Source of the DNA: Gemmatimonadota bacterium
GTDB taxonomy: Bacteria > Gemmatimonadota > Gemmatimonadetes > Longimicrobiales > Gaopeijiaceae
Length of the DNA: 64,000 nt
Direction: 5' to 3'
NCBI GenBank assembly: GCA_022823145.1
Contig: JAJDXS010000007.1
Span: 39,713 to 103,712, forward strand
The notes below the pieces were generated by a model. That model made no database searches and was not told where the DNA came from. It saw only the letters and a program-made list of their open reading frames with translations. The number at the start of each line of letters is the position of its first letter. Positions within the stretch are counted from its first letter, which is position 1. Position numbers and translations under genes: made by a program. Shown here piece after piece: positions 37,193 to 45,569 of this stretch.

Positions 37193-38482
37193 ATGTTCAA
37201 GGACAAGATGAAATCACGCTTCCTCGTGCCGGTCGCCGGCGTACTCCTGATGGGTTGCGACACACTCACGGATGTCGCCGCGCCCGATGTCGTGCAGCCG
37301 CAGGATGTCGACAACGCGGAGGGTGCCGCGGCGTTCGGCGCTGCCGCGCTCGACAACCTGTACGGGCAATTCGCCAACATGACCTCCACCACCGGACGGT
37401 TTTCGGACGAGTTCTACCTCTCCGACTCCTTCAACGCCTTCGCCGCCGTAGACTACCGCGAGCAGGCGGTGACCTACACCGAGTGGGGGCCTGTCCTGCT
37501 GGGCCGGGGACGGACCTTTGCGCAGCTGGGCATCGACCTGTACCTCGAGCACGCGCCGGAGGAGCGGGTAGCCATCGGGCAGCTCTACGCCGTGCGCGGC
37601 CTCGCCGCACTACTCCTTGGGGAGGTCAACTGCAACGGAACCCCGCTCAGCGAGGTGGTCGACCTGAAGCCCGTCTATGGTGGGCCGATCACCAGCGACA
37701 GCATGACCACGCGCGCGGTGGCCGAGCTCGACGTCGCGCTCGACTACGCGTCCGCGGATCCGGGCATCCTGAATCTCGTTCGCGTTGCCCGCGGCCGGGC
37801 GCTAACCAATCTGGGCCGCTTCAGCGAAGCGGCTTCCGCGGTTGCGGGCGTGCCGACGGATTACATCTACCACGCCGAACTGTCCTCGGCCGGGAGCGGA
37901 CTCCAGAATCCCATCTTCAACACGAACAGCATGACGGACGTGTGGGGCGCCATCACCGTCTCGGATCGCGAGGGGGCCAACGGACTCGACTTCGTCAGCG
38001 CCAATGATCCGCGCGTTCCGACCGAATCGCTCGGGACGGGCAGGGACGGCGAGACGGAACACTACTACTTCAAGAAGTACACGGATCGGTATCACCCGAT
38101 TGTATTGGCTTCCGGAATTGAGGCACGGCTCATCGAAGCCGAGGCGAATCTTCAGGCAGGGGGCAGCAACTGGCTGTCGATCCTGAACGACCTGCGGGCC
38201 GTCGCGATCGATCCCCCCATGGAGCCCCTGATGGATCCCGGAACACCCGACGGACGAGTGGATCTCGTGTTCCGCGAGCGCGCGTTCTGGCTCTTCGCCA
38301 CTGGACACCGCATGGGCGACCTGCGAAGGTTGCTGCGCCAGTACGGGCGGTCGCAGAACAACACCCATCCGGTGGGCCACTACAAGGGTCCGCAGGATTA
38401 CGGGACCGACGTGGTGTTCATCCTGACGCTTTCCGAACAGTCGAATCCCGAGGGGTTCGTCTGCATGGACAGGAACCCGTAG
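37193..38482 (+). CDS. SusD/RagB-like surface lipoprotein
   Basis: The 429-residue lipoprotein (lipobox LLMGC near residue 22) has a TPR-like helical body: RGLAALLLGEVNCNG, RAVAELDVALDYASADP, ARGRALTNLGRFSEAASAV, and near the end RVDLVFRERAFWLFATGHRMGDLRRLLRQY, the conserved R-E-R-x-F-W-L signature of SusD-type proteins. It caps the SusC channel and binds the substrate at the cell surface. It is shorter than typical Bacteroidota SusD (about 500-550) but normal for the shorter Gemmatimonadota-type group. ATG 37193 follows AAAGGAGGGA. Confidence 0.88.
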   Translation: MFKDKMKSRFLVPVAGVLLMGCDTLTDVAAPDVVQPQDVDNAEGAAAFGAAALDNLYGQFANMTSTTGRFSDEFYLSDSFNAFAAVDYREQAVTYTEWGPVLLGRGRTFAQLGIDLYLEHAPEERVAIGQLYAVRGLAALLLGEVNCNGTPLSEVVDLKPVYGGPITSDSMTTRAVAELDVALDYASADPGILNLVRVARGRALTNLGRFSEAASAVAGVPTDYIYHAELSSAGSGLQNPIFNTNSMTDVWGAITVSDREGANGLDFVSANDPRVPTESLGTGRDGETEHYYFKKYTDRYHPIVLASGIEARLIEAEANLQAGGSNWLSILNDLRAVAIDPPMEPLMDPGTPDGRVDLVFRERAFWLFATGHRMGDLRRLLRQYGRSQNNTHPVGHYKGPQDYGTDVVFILTLSEQSNPEGFVCMDRNP

Positions 38483-38508
38483 GGGGGCGTCCACGGATCC
38501 TTCCCCGC

Positions 38509-38842
38509 GTGGGGATTGCGCCCCGGCCCGCCAGGTACTCCGCCTGGCGCGGTCGGGGCGCTCCGGTCTACGGGGAGCCGGTCCAGCTCGAGCGGCTACG
38601 CCAGGCCGCGGAGACGGGCCTTCCAGTCGGCGCGGTGAAGGTCCTGCAGGCAGAGTTGACACGATTCGGAGTACGGAGGCCATCCGACTTCGTGAACAGA
38701 ATCATCTCGCGGGCGACGCGGCAGAGACGAGACCGGCCGGATGCTCGGAGGTGCCGTACCCATCGAGATGGCCCTGTCGGAGGTCGGTGCGCGTCACGTG
38801 GAGGACATTCTGTGGGGCCTCCACTACGGCCTTCCCGTATAG
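38509..38842 (+). pseudogene. Broken Xre/MbcA/ParS-type antitoxin gene
   Basis: Two pieces of one antitoxin lie in different frames. The first frame (from about 38509) reads LERLRQAAETGLPVGAVKVL and FVNRIISRATRQRR, the helical DNA-binding half. The second frame (38741-38842) reads MLGGAVPIEMALSEVGARHV and ends LHYGLPV, the toxin-binding half with its conserved Leu-Gly-Gly and Glu-Val-Gly. The central section of about 50 residues is missing and the frame shifts by one, so no working antitoxin can be made. The GTG at 38509 is only a nominal start. The remnant sits directly upstream of the RES toxin gene. Confidence 0.7.
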
Positions 38843-38852
38843 GACACGTTCC

Positions 38853-39296
38853 TTGGATGTCTATCGAATCCACGACCGTCGCTTCGATGCCCTCAGCGGG
38901 CTCGGAGCCGGTGCAAGAGGCGGGCGATGGAATCCGCGCGGAGTACCCGTCGTCTACACTTCGCCCGCCTACGAAGCCATGCTCCTCGAAGTCCTCGCAC
39001 ACATGGAGGCGAGTCGCATTCCACGTGGACACGTGGCGTCCCGCATCGTCCTCCCGAAACGCTGCGGCGTGCAGGTCCTTGATGAGGCCGACTTCCCGGA
39101 TTGGTCCGACCGCACGGCTTCCAGGGACATTGGGCGCGACTGGATCGAATCGCAGCGATCCCTGGCCCTCGAAGTCCCCTTCCATGTCGCACAGCCCTGG
39201 GGGCGGAATGTGCTCCTCAACCCGCGTCACGCAGATTTCGATCGGGTCCGTGTTGCGGAGATCGTGGACGTCGGCTGGGATCCGCGGTTGTTTTGA
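38853..39296 (+). CDS. RES-domain toxin (NAD+-targeting family)
   Basis: The 147-residue protein is a complete RES domain. The hallmark residues are in place: Arg in GGRWNPRG, Tyr in VVYTSPAYEAM and Glu in LLEVLAHMEAS, with the C-terminal NVLLNPRHADF block. RES toxins (ParT, MbcT-like) use NAD+, either degrading it or ADP-ribosylating targets, and are held in check by a Xre/MbcA-type antitoxin. TTG 38853 is chosen because the domain begins at once (LDVYRIHDRRF) and the upstream antitoxin remnant ends 10 bp before. The antitoxin is disrupted, so the toxin may be inactive, silent or controlled by another copy. No disabling mutation is visible in the toxin itself. Confidence 0.75.
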   Translation: MDVYRIHDRRFDALSGLGAGARGGRWNPRGVPVVYTSPAYEAMLLEVLAHMEASRIPRGHVASRIVLPKRCGVQVLDEADFPDWSDRTASRDIGRDWIESQRSLALEVPFHVAQPWGRNVLLNPRHADFDRVRVAEIVDVGWDPRLF

Positions 39297-39444
39297 TCTC
39301 GAAGGCAGCGGCCAGCCATAAGTCACGCGCGCTCAAGGGGTGCGCCTCGACCCCGCCCTGCGGTATAGTCCACACGCACAGGTGCCGCCATCTCCAACCT
39401 CGGCAAACCCCAACCCCATCCCCCAACCCCGGAGCCTGCCTGCC

Positions 39445-40461
39445 TTGCAATACTCCCTCCTCGGAAACAGCGGTCTCGTCGTCTCGCGCATCGCGCTCGG
39501 CTGCATGAGCTTCGGCAGCCGCAAGTGGCGCCCCTGGATGCTCGAAGAAGACGAGGCCATGCCGTTCTTCCGGCGTGCCGTCGAACTCGGAATCAACTTC
39601 TTCGACACCGCGGACGTGTACTCGCTGGGCGTGAGCGAGGAGATCACCGGCAGGGCGGTGCGCGAGTACGCGGTGCGCGACGAGGCGGTGGTGGCGACCA
39701 AGTGCCGCATGCGGATGGGCACCGGGCCGAACCGCGGCGGCCTCTCGGCCAAGCATATCATCCAGTCGTGCGAGGCCTCGCTGCGGCGGCTCGGACTGGA
39801 CCGGATCGACCTCTACCAGATCCACCGCGCCGACCCGAGCACCCCGATCGAGGAGACGCTGGCCGCGCTGCATCGCCTCGTCCAGGACGGCAAGGTCCTC
39901 TACCTGGGCGCCAGCTCGATGTTCGCCTGGGAGTTGATGAAGATGCTCTCGGTTTCCGAGCGGAACGGCTGGGCCCGCTTCGTCTCCATGCAGAACCACT
40001 ACAACCTGGTCTACCGGGAAGAGGAGCGTGAGATGATGCCTTTGTGTGTGGATCAGGGTCTCGGTGTCATCCCCTGGTCGCCCCTGGCGCGCGGCCTGCT
40101 CACCGGCAAGCGCTCCCGGGGGATGCACGAGGCCTCCACGCGGGACGAACACGACGCGCCGCTCGCCGACGAGCTCTACGACCATGCCTCGGACTGGGAT
40201 GTGGTCGACGCGACGGTGCGCGTGGCCCGGCGGCGGGGCGTCGAGCCGGTGCAGGTGGCGCTCGCGTGGCTGCTGTCGCGACCGACCGTCGTGGCGCCGA
40301 TCGTCGGCTTCACCCGTGTCGAGCAGATGGATGCGGCCGCCGCCTCGGCCGACCTTGTCCTCAGCGAAGAGGAGTGTGCCGAGCTCGAGGCTCCCTATCG
40401 CCCTCACGAGGTGCGCGGCTGGCTCGGCGGCCCCCTCAAGCTGCCGGGAATCAGCTCATGA
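39445..40461 (+). CDS. Aldo/keto reductase
   Basis: The 338-residue protein begins at TTG 39445 (LQYSLLGNSGLVVSRIALGC), about ten bases after GGAG. The AKR barrel motifs are present: Asp and Tyr in NFFDTADVYSLG, Lys in VVATKCRM and His in YQIHRADPST, giving the Asp-Tyr-Lys-His catalytic set, and IPWSPLARGLLTGK is typical of the NADPH-dependent Tas/YajO-like branch. The stop overlaps the threonine-dehydratase start by four bases (ATGA), indicating cotranslation. The carbonyl substrate is unknown. A longer frame upstream of the TTG is rich in Pro and lacks domain character. Confidence 0.87.
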   Translation: MQYSLLGNSGLVVSRIALGCMSFGSRKWRPWMLEEDEAMPFFRRAVELGINFFDTADVYSLGVSEEITGRAVREYAVRDEAVVATKCRMRMGTGPNRGGLSAKHIIQSCEASLRRLGLDRIDLYQIHRADPSTPIEETLAALHRLVQDGKVLYLGASSMFAWELMKMLSVSERNGWARFVSMQNHYNLVYREEEREMMPLCVDQGLGVIPWSPLARGLLTGKRSRGMHEASTRDEHDAPLADELYDHASDWDVVDATVRVARRRGVEPVQVALAWLLSRPTVVAPIVGFTRVEQMDAAAASADLVLSEEECAELEAPYRPHEVRGWLGGPLKLPGISS

Positions 40462-41435
40462 TCGCGATACCGGGCCTGACCCTCACTCGGGGAGATTTCG
40501 AAGCGGCGTACCGGAACGTGGGTCCGCACGTCTACAGGACGCCGCTGCTCACCAACCGCTCACTCAGCGAGGCGTGCGGCCTCGATGTGCGCCTCAAGGC
40601 CGAACTCTTCCAGCGTGGCGGCTCCTACAAGGTGCGCGGGCCGCTCAACAAGATCGCCAGGCTGAGCGACGGGGAACGGGCTCGGGGCGTGATCTGCTCC
40701 TCTGCGGGCAATCACGCGCAGGGCGTGGCGATCGCGGCGCGGCACTACGGTGTGAAGGCCGTGGTGTGCATGGCCGAGAACGCCACCCCCGCCAAGGTCG
40801 CGGCCACGAAGGGCTACGGCGCGAGCGTGGTCCTCCACGGAAGCATCTGGGACGAGGCCAACGAGAAGGCGCTCGAGCTCGTCGAGACGGAGGGCTACAC
40901 CTACATCCACCCCTTCGACGATCCCGACCTGATCGCGGGGCAGGGCACCCTCGGCCTGGAGATCATGGAGCAGTTCCCCGAGGTGGAGCTGGTGGTGGTG
41001 CCGATCGGAGGCGGCGGCCTGATCTCGGGGATCTCCATGGCGGTCAAGGCGTTCCGTCCGGAGATCCGGGTGATCGGCGTCGAGTCGGCGGGGGCGCCCG
41101 CCATGAAGCGCAGCGTGGAGCAGGGGTCGCGTGTGACGCTGGACCGCGTGGACTGCGTCATCGACGGGCTCGTGGTGAAGCGCGTCGGAGGGAACACCTG
41201 TTCCGTCGTGTCCCGCTTCGTGGACGAGATCGTGACGCTCCCCGACGAACAGATCTTCGAAGCCGTGCTGTGGCTGATGACCCGCGCCAAGCTGGTGACC
41301 GAGGGGGCGGCCGCGTCGCCGGTCGGTGCTCTGCTGCAGGGGCTGGTGGACGCGCCCGCGGGGACGAAGACCGTCTGTGTGCTCAGCGGCGGGAATCTCG
41401 ACGTGAAGAAGCTGCGGGGAATGTCCTGGAACTGA
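40458..41435 (+). CDS. PLP-dependent threonine/serine dehydratase
   Basis: The 325-residue protein is the fold-type II catalytic domain only, with no C-terminal ACT regulatory domain. The PLP Lys is in QRGGSYKVRGPLNK, the phosphate-binding SSAGNHAQGVA follows, the Gly-rich PLP loop is VVPIGGGGLISG, and the final SGGNLD motif carries the pyridine-contacting residue. Such short enzymes are catabolic threonine or serine ammonia-lyases or serine racemases, forming 2-oxobutanoate or pyruvate. The start overlaps the aldo/keto reductase stop. Confidence 0.9.
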   Translation: MIAIPGLTLTRGDFEAAYRNVGPHVYRTPLLTNRSLSEACGLDVRLKAELFQRGGSYKVRGPLNKIARLSDGERARGVICSSAGNHAQGVAIAARHYGVKAVVCMAENATPAKVAATKGYGASVVLHGSIWDEANEKALELVETEGYTYIHPFDDPDLIAGQGTLGLEIMEQFPEVELVVVPIGGGGLISGISMAVKAFRPEIRVIGVESAGAPAMKRSVEQGSRVTLDRVDCVIDGLVVKRVGGNTCSVVSRFVDEIVTLPDEQIFEAVLWLMTRAKLVTEGAAASPVGALLQGLVDAPAGTKTVCVLSGGNLDVKKLRGMSWN

Positions 41436-41464
41436 GTGACTCGGTGGTCGCGAGTCGTACGAGC

Positions 41465-41504
41465 TTGCGAATTGGATGTCAGATACGATATACTGTTTCT
41501 GACA
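41465..41504 (+). promoter_or_regulatory. Promoter and inverted-repeat operator of the AbiEi antitoxin gene
   Basis: TTGCGA (41465-41470) and TATACT (41489-41494) form a promoter with 18-bp spacing. Perfect arms TGTCAGA (41477-41483) and TCTGACA (41498-41504) bracket the -10 box. AbiEi-type antitoxins repress their own operon by binding inverted repeats over the promoter, so this is a likely autoregulatory site (inference). Confidence 0.55.
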
Positions 41505-41528
41505 CTCACGGCCAACAAGGAGAGAATC

Positions 41529-42125
41529 GTGCCCAGTTTGCCACGCCAGGTCATGGCGTACGCCGAAACTCTGCCTGAAGGCGCACCGATCTGTCCGGGC
41601 GGCCTGTTACACATGGGTAACCGCGCCGCGATAGATCAGGCATTGTCACGCTTGACCCGCCGCGGACAACTCCTGCGAGTGTGCCGAGGCGTCTACATGC
41701 AACCCATCGAAACCGAATTCGGTGTCCGTGCACCGTCCGTCGAAAAGGTCATCCGGGCATTGTCAGCCCTTTGGGGTGAGACAATCGTGCCCTCCGGGGG
41801 AGCCGCAGCGAACGTGCTCCGACTAACTACACAGGTACCGATACAACCGGTCTACCTGACATCTGGACCGACGCGCACACTAAGGCTGTTCGCTCAAGTC
41901 ATCCGGCTGCGGCACGCTCCGCGATGGCAGTTGGTTGCGCCCGGACGCCCAGCCGGTCTCGCTGTTCGAGCGATGGCATTCCTGGGCCCGAACGAAATCG
42001 AGAACGGCCTCGGCGCGATCAGGCAGTCGCTGACGCAAGGAGATCTTGACGAACTCGCCGCAACCCGGGCTATCCTGCCATCCTGGCTGGCCGAGCCGAT
42101 AAGCGGGCTGGTTTCCCATGGGTAA
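41529..42125 (+). CDS. AbiEi-type (DUF6088) antitoxin
   Basis: The 198-residue protein has an N-terminal winged-helix with LHMGNRAAIDQALSRLTRRG and the fixed phrase LLRVCRGVYMQP, then the DUF6088/AbiEi antitoxin domain containing PSGGAAANVLRLTTQVPIQP and VYLTSGPTRTLRL. This is the antitoxin and autorepressor half of type IV AbiE systems, which neutralise the nucleotidyltransferase toxin AbiEii. GTG 41529 follows AAGGAGA by five bases; an earlier in-frame ATG at 41436 would run through the promoter. The toxin start at 42118 overlaps its end, the normal AbiE arrangement, but that toxin is broken. Confidence 0.75.
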   Translation: MPSLPRQVMAYAETLPEGAPICPGGLLHMGNRAAIDQALSRLTRRGQLLRVCRGVYMQPIETEFGVRAPSVEKVIRALSALWGETIVPSGGAAANVLRLTTQVPIQPVYLTSGPTRTLRLFAQVIRLRHAPRWQLVAPGRPAGLAVRAMAFLGPNEIENGLGAIRQSLTQGDLDELAATRAILPSWLAEPISGLVSHG

Positions 42126-42347
42126 GGCCCCGTTTCATTCCCTTTCAGCCGAGAGGAAGCGCAATGCCCTGGAGGTTGCTGCCAGGCTGGGAGGCCACAC
42201 GGCCTTTGTCCCCGAGCTGACAGCCGACGCAGGCCACGAGGCGCTCCCACCCACAAGGAGCCAGGCAGGTTCGTGCCCGACATCCGCTTCCCCACCGCAG
42301 TACCTCACGTGATGCTGCCGGAGCGCACCTTCTGGGAGAAGGCCACG
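42118..42347 (+). pseudogene. Remnant of an AbiEii nucleotidyltransferase toxin
   Basis: ATG 42118 overlaps the antitoxin stop by eight bases, as in intact AbiE operons, and begins FHSLSAERKRNALEVAARLG like an AbiEii N terminus. The G-S/nucleotidyltransferase motif that should follow is absent. About 150 bases on, in a different frame (42273-42347), comes HVMLPERTFWEKAT, the conserved helix from the C-terminal half of AbiEii. Most of the toxin between these pieces has been deleted, leaving about 230 bp. The second piece is now in frame with the downstream thiI gene. Confidence 0.65.
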
Positions 42348-42371
42348 AGGCGGCCGTCTCCGGCGGTCAGC

Positions 42372-43841
42372 GTGCAGGGTGGCTCGCGTGACGCCCACTA
42401 CCTCGTCCGGATCGCCGCCGAAGTCGCGAGCAAGTCCAACCGGACGCGCCGCCGCTTCCAGAAGCAGCTGGTCCGCAATCTGGACGACGCCCTTCGTTCC
42501 GACGGTGCCAATCCCCGGATTCGCGACCGCTGGAGCCGCCTGCTTATCACGCTGGCACCGCCGGGTGGGGCTTCGGCGGATGGTGAGGCGATGGCGGCAG
42601 CGACCCGTGTCTTCGGCCTCAGCTCCTACTCAAGGGTGGACGCCGAAATCGACGCCGACCTCGATGAAATCGTCCGCGTGGGCCACGACCTCTACCGCGA
42701 CGCGGTCACCGGCCGCCGGTACGCCGTCGCGCCCCGCCGCACGGGCCGTCACTCCTTTTCGTCGCGCGACATCGGCGTGCAACTCGGGGCCGCGCTCAAC
42801 CCCTACGGCACCGTCGACCTGACCACGCCCGAAGTCACCGTCCACGTCGAGGTGCGCGACCACCGCGCCTACCTCTTCAGCGGCCGCACCGAGGGTCCCG
42901 GCGGCCTGCCCGTGGGTGTCCAGGCCCGGGCCGTCTGCCTGATCTCCGGGGGATTCGACTCGGCCGTCGCGGCGTGGCTCCTCCTCAAGCGCGGTGTCCC
43001 GCTCGACTACGTCTTCTGCAACCTGGCCGGGCCCGCCTTCGAGCATTCGGTCATCCGCGTCACCAGGGTCCTCGCCGACCGCTGGAGCTACGGCGACCGT
43101 CCGCGCATGCACATCGTCGACTTCGACGAGCCGGTGCGCGAACTCCAGAGCAGCGTGACGCCGCGCTACTGGCAGGTCGTCCTCAAGCGCCTGATGTACC
43201 GGGCCGCCGAACAGGTGGCCGCCGAGATCGGTGCCGATGCACTGGTGACCGGCGAGTCGCTGGGCCAGGTGTCGTCCCAGACGCTGCGGAACCTGCGCGC
43301 GATCGAAGCCGCCGCCACCCTTCCCGTGCTGCGTCCCCTGGTCGGATTCGACAAGGAGGAGATCATTCGGATCGCCGAGCGGATCGGAACCGCCGCTCTG
43401 TCCGCGCGCGTCAGGGAGTACTGCGCAATTCTGTCGGGCAAGCCGGTCACTGCCGCAAAGGTGTTGGCGGTGGACCGCGAGGAGGCGCCGCTCGACTCCG
43501 GCCTCGTCGACCGCGCCGTCGCCGCGCGCAAGGTGCTGGACGTGCGGAGGGTCGCGGACTCCGACCTGCAGCGCGACTACCTGTGGGTCGATTCCCTCCC
43601 GGCGGAAGCCAGCGTGATCGATTGCCGTCCCCTGCAGCAGGACGACGGGTGGCGGCATCCCGGCTCGAAGCGGGTGCTGCCCGGCGACTTCCCCGACTTG
43701 GTCACAATACTAAACAAAGATGTTAAGTATGTATTGTTCTGCGACAATGGGATTCAGTCGGGACAGTTTGCAAACCTTTTGCAGACAGTGGGTTACGAGG
43801 CTTACGCATTGAAGGATGGGACGAAGGCGCTGCGGGGATGA
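42372..43841 (+). CDS. thiI: ThiI: tRNA 4-thiouridine synthetase with rhodanese domain
   Basis: The 489-residue protein has the full ThiI layout: N-terminal ferredoxin-like and THUMP regions (HYLVRIAAEVASKSNRTRRR), the PP-loop ATP pyrophosphatase domain with SGGFDS (Ser192), the conserved EYCAIL with Cys351, equivalent to E. coli Cys344, and a C-terminal rhodanese-like domain with the persulfide-forming Cys457 in FCDNGIQS. ThiI activates U8 of tRNA by adenylation and transfers sulfur from IscS; it also feeds thiazole synthesis in some species. The open frame continues upstream into the AbiEii remnant, so the start could be mis-called; GTG 42372 is chosen because the THUMP region begins there. 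An AT-rich palindrome lies inside the rhodanese part (43704-43737). Confidence 0.88.
   Translation: MQGGSRDAHYLVRIAAEVASKSNRTRRRFQKQLVRNLDDALRSDGANPRIRDRWSRLLITLAPPGGASADGEAMAAATRVFGLSSYSRVDAEIDADLDEIVRVGHDLYRDAVTGRRYAVAPRRTGRHSFSSRDIGVQLGAALNPYGTVDLTTPEVTVHVEVRDHRAYLFSGRTEGPGGLPVGVQARAVCLISGGFDSAVAAWLLLKRGVPLDYVFCNLAGPAFEHSVIRVTRVLADRWSYGDRPRMHIVDFDEPVRELQSSVTPRYWQVVLKRLMYRAAEQVAAEIGADALVTGESLGQVSSQTLRNLRAIEAAATLPVLRPLVGFDKEEIIRIAERIGTAALSARVREYCAILSGKPVTAAKVLAVDREEAPLDSGLVDRAVAARKVLDVRRVADSDLQRDYLWVDSLPAEASVIDCRPLQQDDGWRHPGSKRVLPGDFPDLVTILNKDVKYVLFCDNGIQSGQFANLLQTVGYEAYALKDGTKALRG
43704..43737. repeat. AT-rich palindromic motif inside thiI
   Basis: ACAATAC (43704-43710) pairs with GTATTGT (43731-43737). 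The inner part ATGTTAAGTAT (43720-43730) also occurs in the aminotransferase gene at 50332-50342. Over 24 bases beginning at 43707 and 50319, in the same reading frame, 20 of 24 match. It encodes ILNKDVKY in the rhodanese domain. Confidence 0.7.
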
Positions 43842-45451
43842 GTCCACCCACCCGCTTGTGCATCATCGCCCTGTCGTTGTTGCTTCTCGCCGCGTGCGGC
43901 TCGCCGAATGGCCCCGGCGATGCCACCGACGAACTCGTCATCGCCTGGCCCGCCTCCCGCGAACCCGCATCCCTGGACGGGCACATCGAGCCCTACCAGA
44001 CTGCGTGGCTCATCGACTACATGATCGCCGACCCGCTGCTGATCATCGGCCCCGACGGCGGCTTCCACCCCGCTCTCGCGACCGGCTGGTCGTCCAACGA
44101 TGTGGCGGACGAGTGGACGTTCACGCTGCGGCGCGACGTCGTCTTCCAGGACGGCACCCCGTTCAACGCAGAGGCCGTCCGGTACAACGTCGAGCGCATC
44201 CTCGATCCTGCGACGCGGTCCGGGGAAATGGCCGCCCACGTGGGACCGGTCGAGCGCGTGGAAATCGTCGACGACACCACCGTCACGCTGTACTACGAGG
44301 CTCCCTGGGTCACAGTCCTCGACGCCTTCCGGCGAGTTCCGATCTGGTCGCCGGCCGCGGCCGAGCGGTGGGGCATCGAGGCGTTCGACCGCCACCTGGT
44401 GGGCGCGGGGCCGTTCCTCCTGGAAGAATGGGTCCCCAACGACCGCGTCTCCGTGCGGCGCTGGAACGGCTACGGCGGCTGGAACTCGATCAGCAGGGAG
44501 CCCGGCCCGGCAAAGGTCGAGCGCGTCACCATCCGCTTCATCGGCGAGGAGGCCGTCCTGGGCAACATCGTGCGAACCGGCAACGCGCATATCGCCATGA
44601 ACCTGCCCACCGCGTACATCGGCGACTACCGCGGTGCGGATGGATTCTCGCTGCTGACCGGCTATCAGGCCGGGACGGGCCTCCAGATGGTGATGAACGT
44701 GCGGCGGCCGCCGTTCAACGACATCCGGGTCCGGCAGGCGCTGCTGTACGGTACCGACCAGCAGGCGCTCAACGACCTGCTGTACGACGGCTACTACCTG
44801 ACCGCCGACGGCCCCCTCAACACCGTCCACCGCTGCTACCGGGAAGGCAACGCCGACTACTATCCCCACGATCCCGAGACCGCGGTGCGGCTATTGGAGC
44901 TGGCCGGGTACACCGACCGTGACGGCGATGGCATCCGGGAGGCGTACGGCGTCGCGGGCGTTGAAGACGGCGCCCCGCTGCGCGTGCGATGGACCATCCT
45001 CGACCGGGAGGAGATGGGCGAGGCGGTGCAGGCGCAGTGGCGTCCCCTGGGCGTCGATCTGGTCATCGAGATCGTGCCGGGGCCGGTGCAGCTCGAGCGC
45101 GTGAACGCCCGCGACTTCGATCTCATCTACGAGCGCCAGCGCAGCCCGGACCCGTTGCTGATGGACATGCTCTGGAATTCGGCCCACGATGTCGTGGGGG
45201 GCTGGGCGTGGACGGGGTTCGTGGATGCGGAGCTGGACGGGATTGTGAGCCAGCTCAGGGCGATACCCGACCAGGAGCAGCGGTGCGAACTGGCGAAGGA
45301 GGCCCAGCGGGTCATCATGGACAACGCGCTGATGCTGCCGACGTTGAGCGAGCCGATCTTCTACGCGGTGTCAGACGAGGTGCGGGGATTCGAACTGGCG
45401 TCGGAGGGGCAGTTCTATTTCGTCCACAATGCGGAGGTGCTGAGGGAGTAG
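43838..45451 (+). CDS. Peptide-type ABC transporter substrate-binding lipoprotein
   Basis: The 537-residue protein has a lipobox LLLAAC and the SBP_bac_5 (DppA/OppA) fold: WTFTLRRDVVFQDGTPFNAE at the start of the first lobe, VERVTIRFIGEEAVLGNIVR, and MVMNVRRPPFNDIRVRQALL, the hinge block, then a second lobe. Such proteins deliver di- or oligopeptides, nickel, opines or glycosides to the DppBCDF permease. ATG 43838 overlaps the thiI stop. It is the first gene of a ten-gene operon running to 55617 with the two permeases next to it and the two ATPases further down. Confidence 0.88.
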   Translation: MSPPTRLCIIALSLLLLAACGSPNGPGDATDELVIAWPASREPASLDGHIEPYQTAWLIDYMIADPLLIIGPDGGFHPALATGWSSNDVADEWTFTLRRDVVFQDGTPFNAEAVRYNVERILDPATRSGEMAAHVGPVERVEIVDDTTVTLYYEAPWVTVLDAFRRVPIWSPAAAERWGIEAFDRHLVGAGPFLLEEWVPNDRVSVRRWNGYGGWNSISREPGPAKVERVTIRFIGEEAVLGNIVRTGNAHIAMNLPTAYIGDYRGADGFSLLTGYQAGTGLQMVMNVRRPPFNDIRVRQALLYGTDQQALNDLLYDGYYLTADGPLNTVHRCYREGNADYYPHDPETAVRLLELAGYTDRDGDGIREAYGVAGVEDGAPLRVRWTILDREEMGEAVQAQWRPLGVDLVIEIVPGPVQLERVNARDFDLIYERQRSPDPLLMDMLWNSAHDVVGGWAWTGFVDAELDGIVSQLRAIPDQEQRCELAKEAQRVIMDNALMLPTLSEPIFYAVSDEVRGFELASEGQFYFVHNAEVLRE

Positions 45452-45569
45452 AAGCCCGTGACGCCATGGCTCCACAGCCGCTGCAACACCGCAGGAGCTA
45501 TTCTCGGCCATCCTTCGGCGGGTTCGCCATTTTGCTCCTCCATGACTCTCGCGTTTCTCGCCGGCACTG

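Noticed and set aside
34060..37392. Long minus-strand frames opposite SusC
   Set aside because: No domain features, compositionally the shadow of the plus-strand coding sequence.
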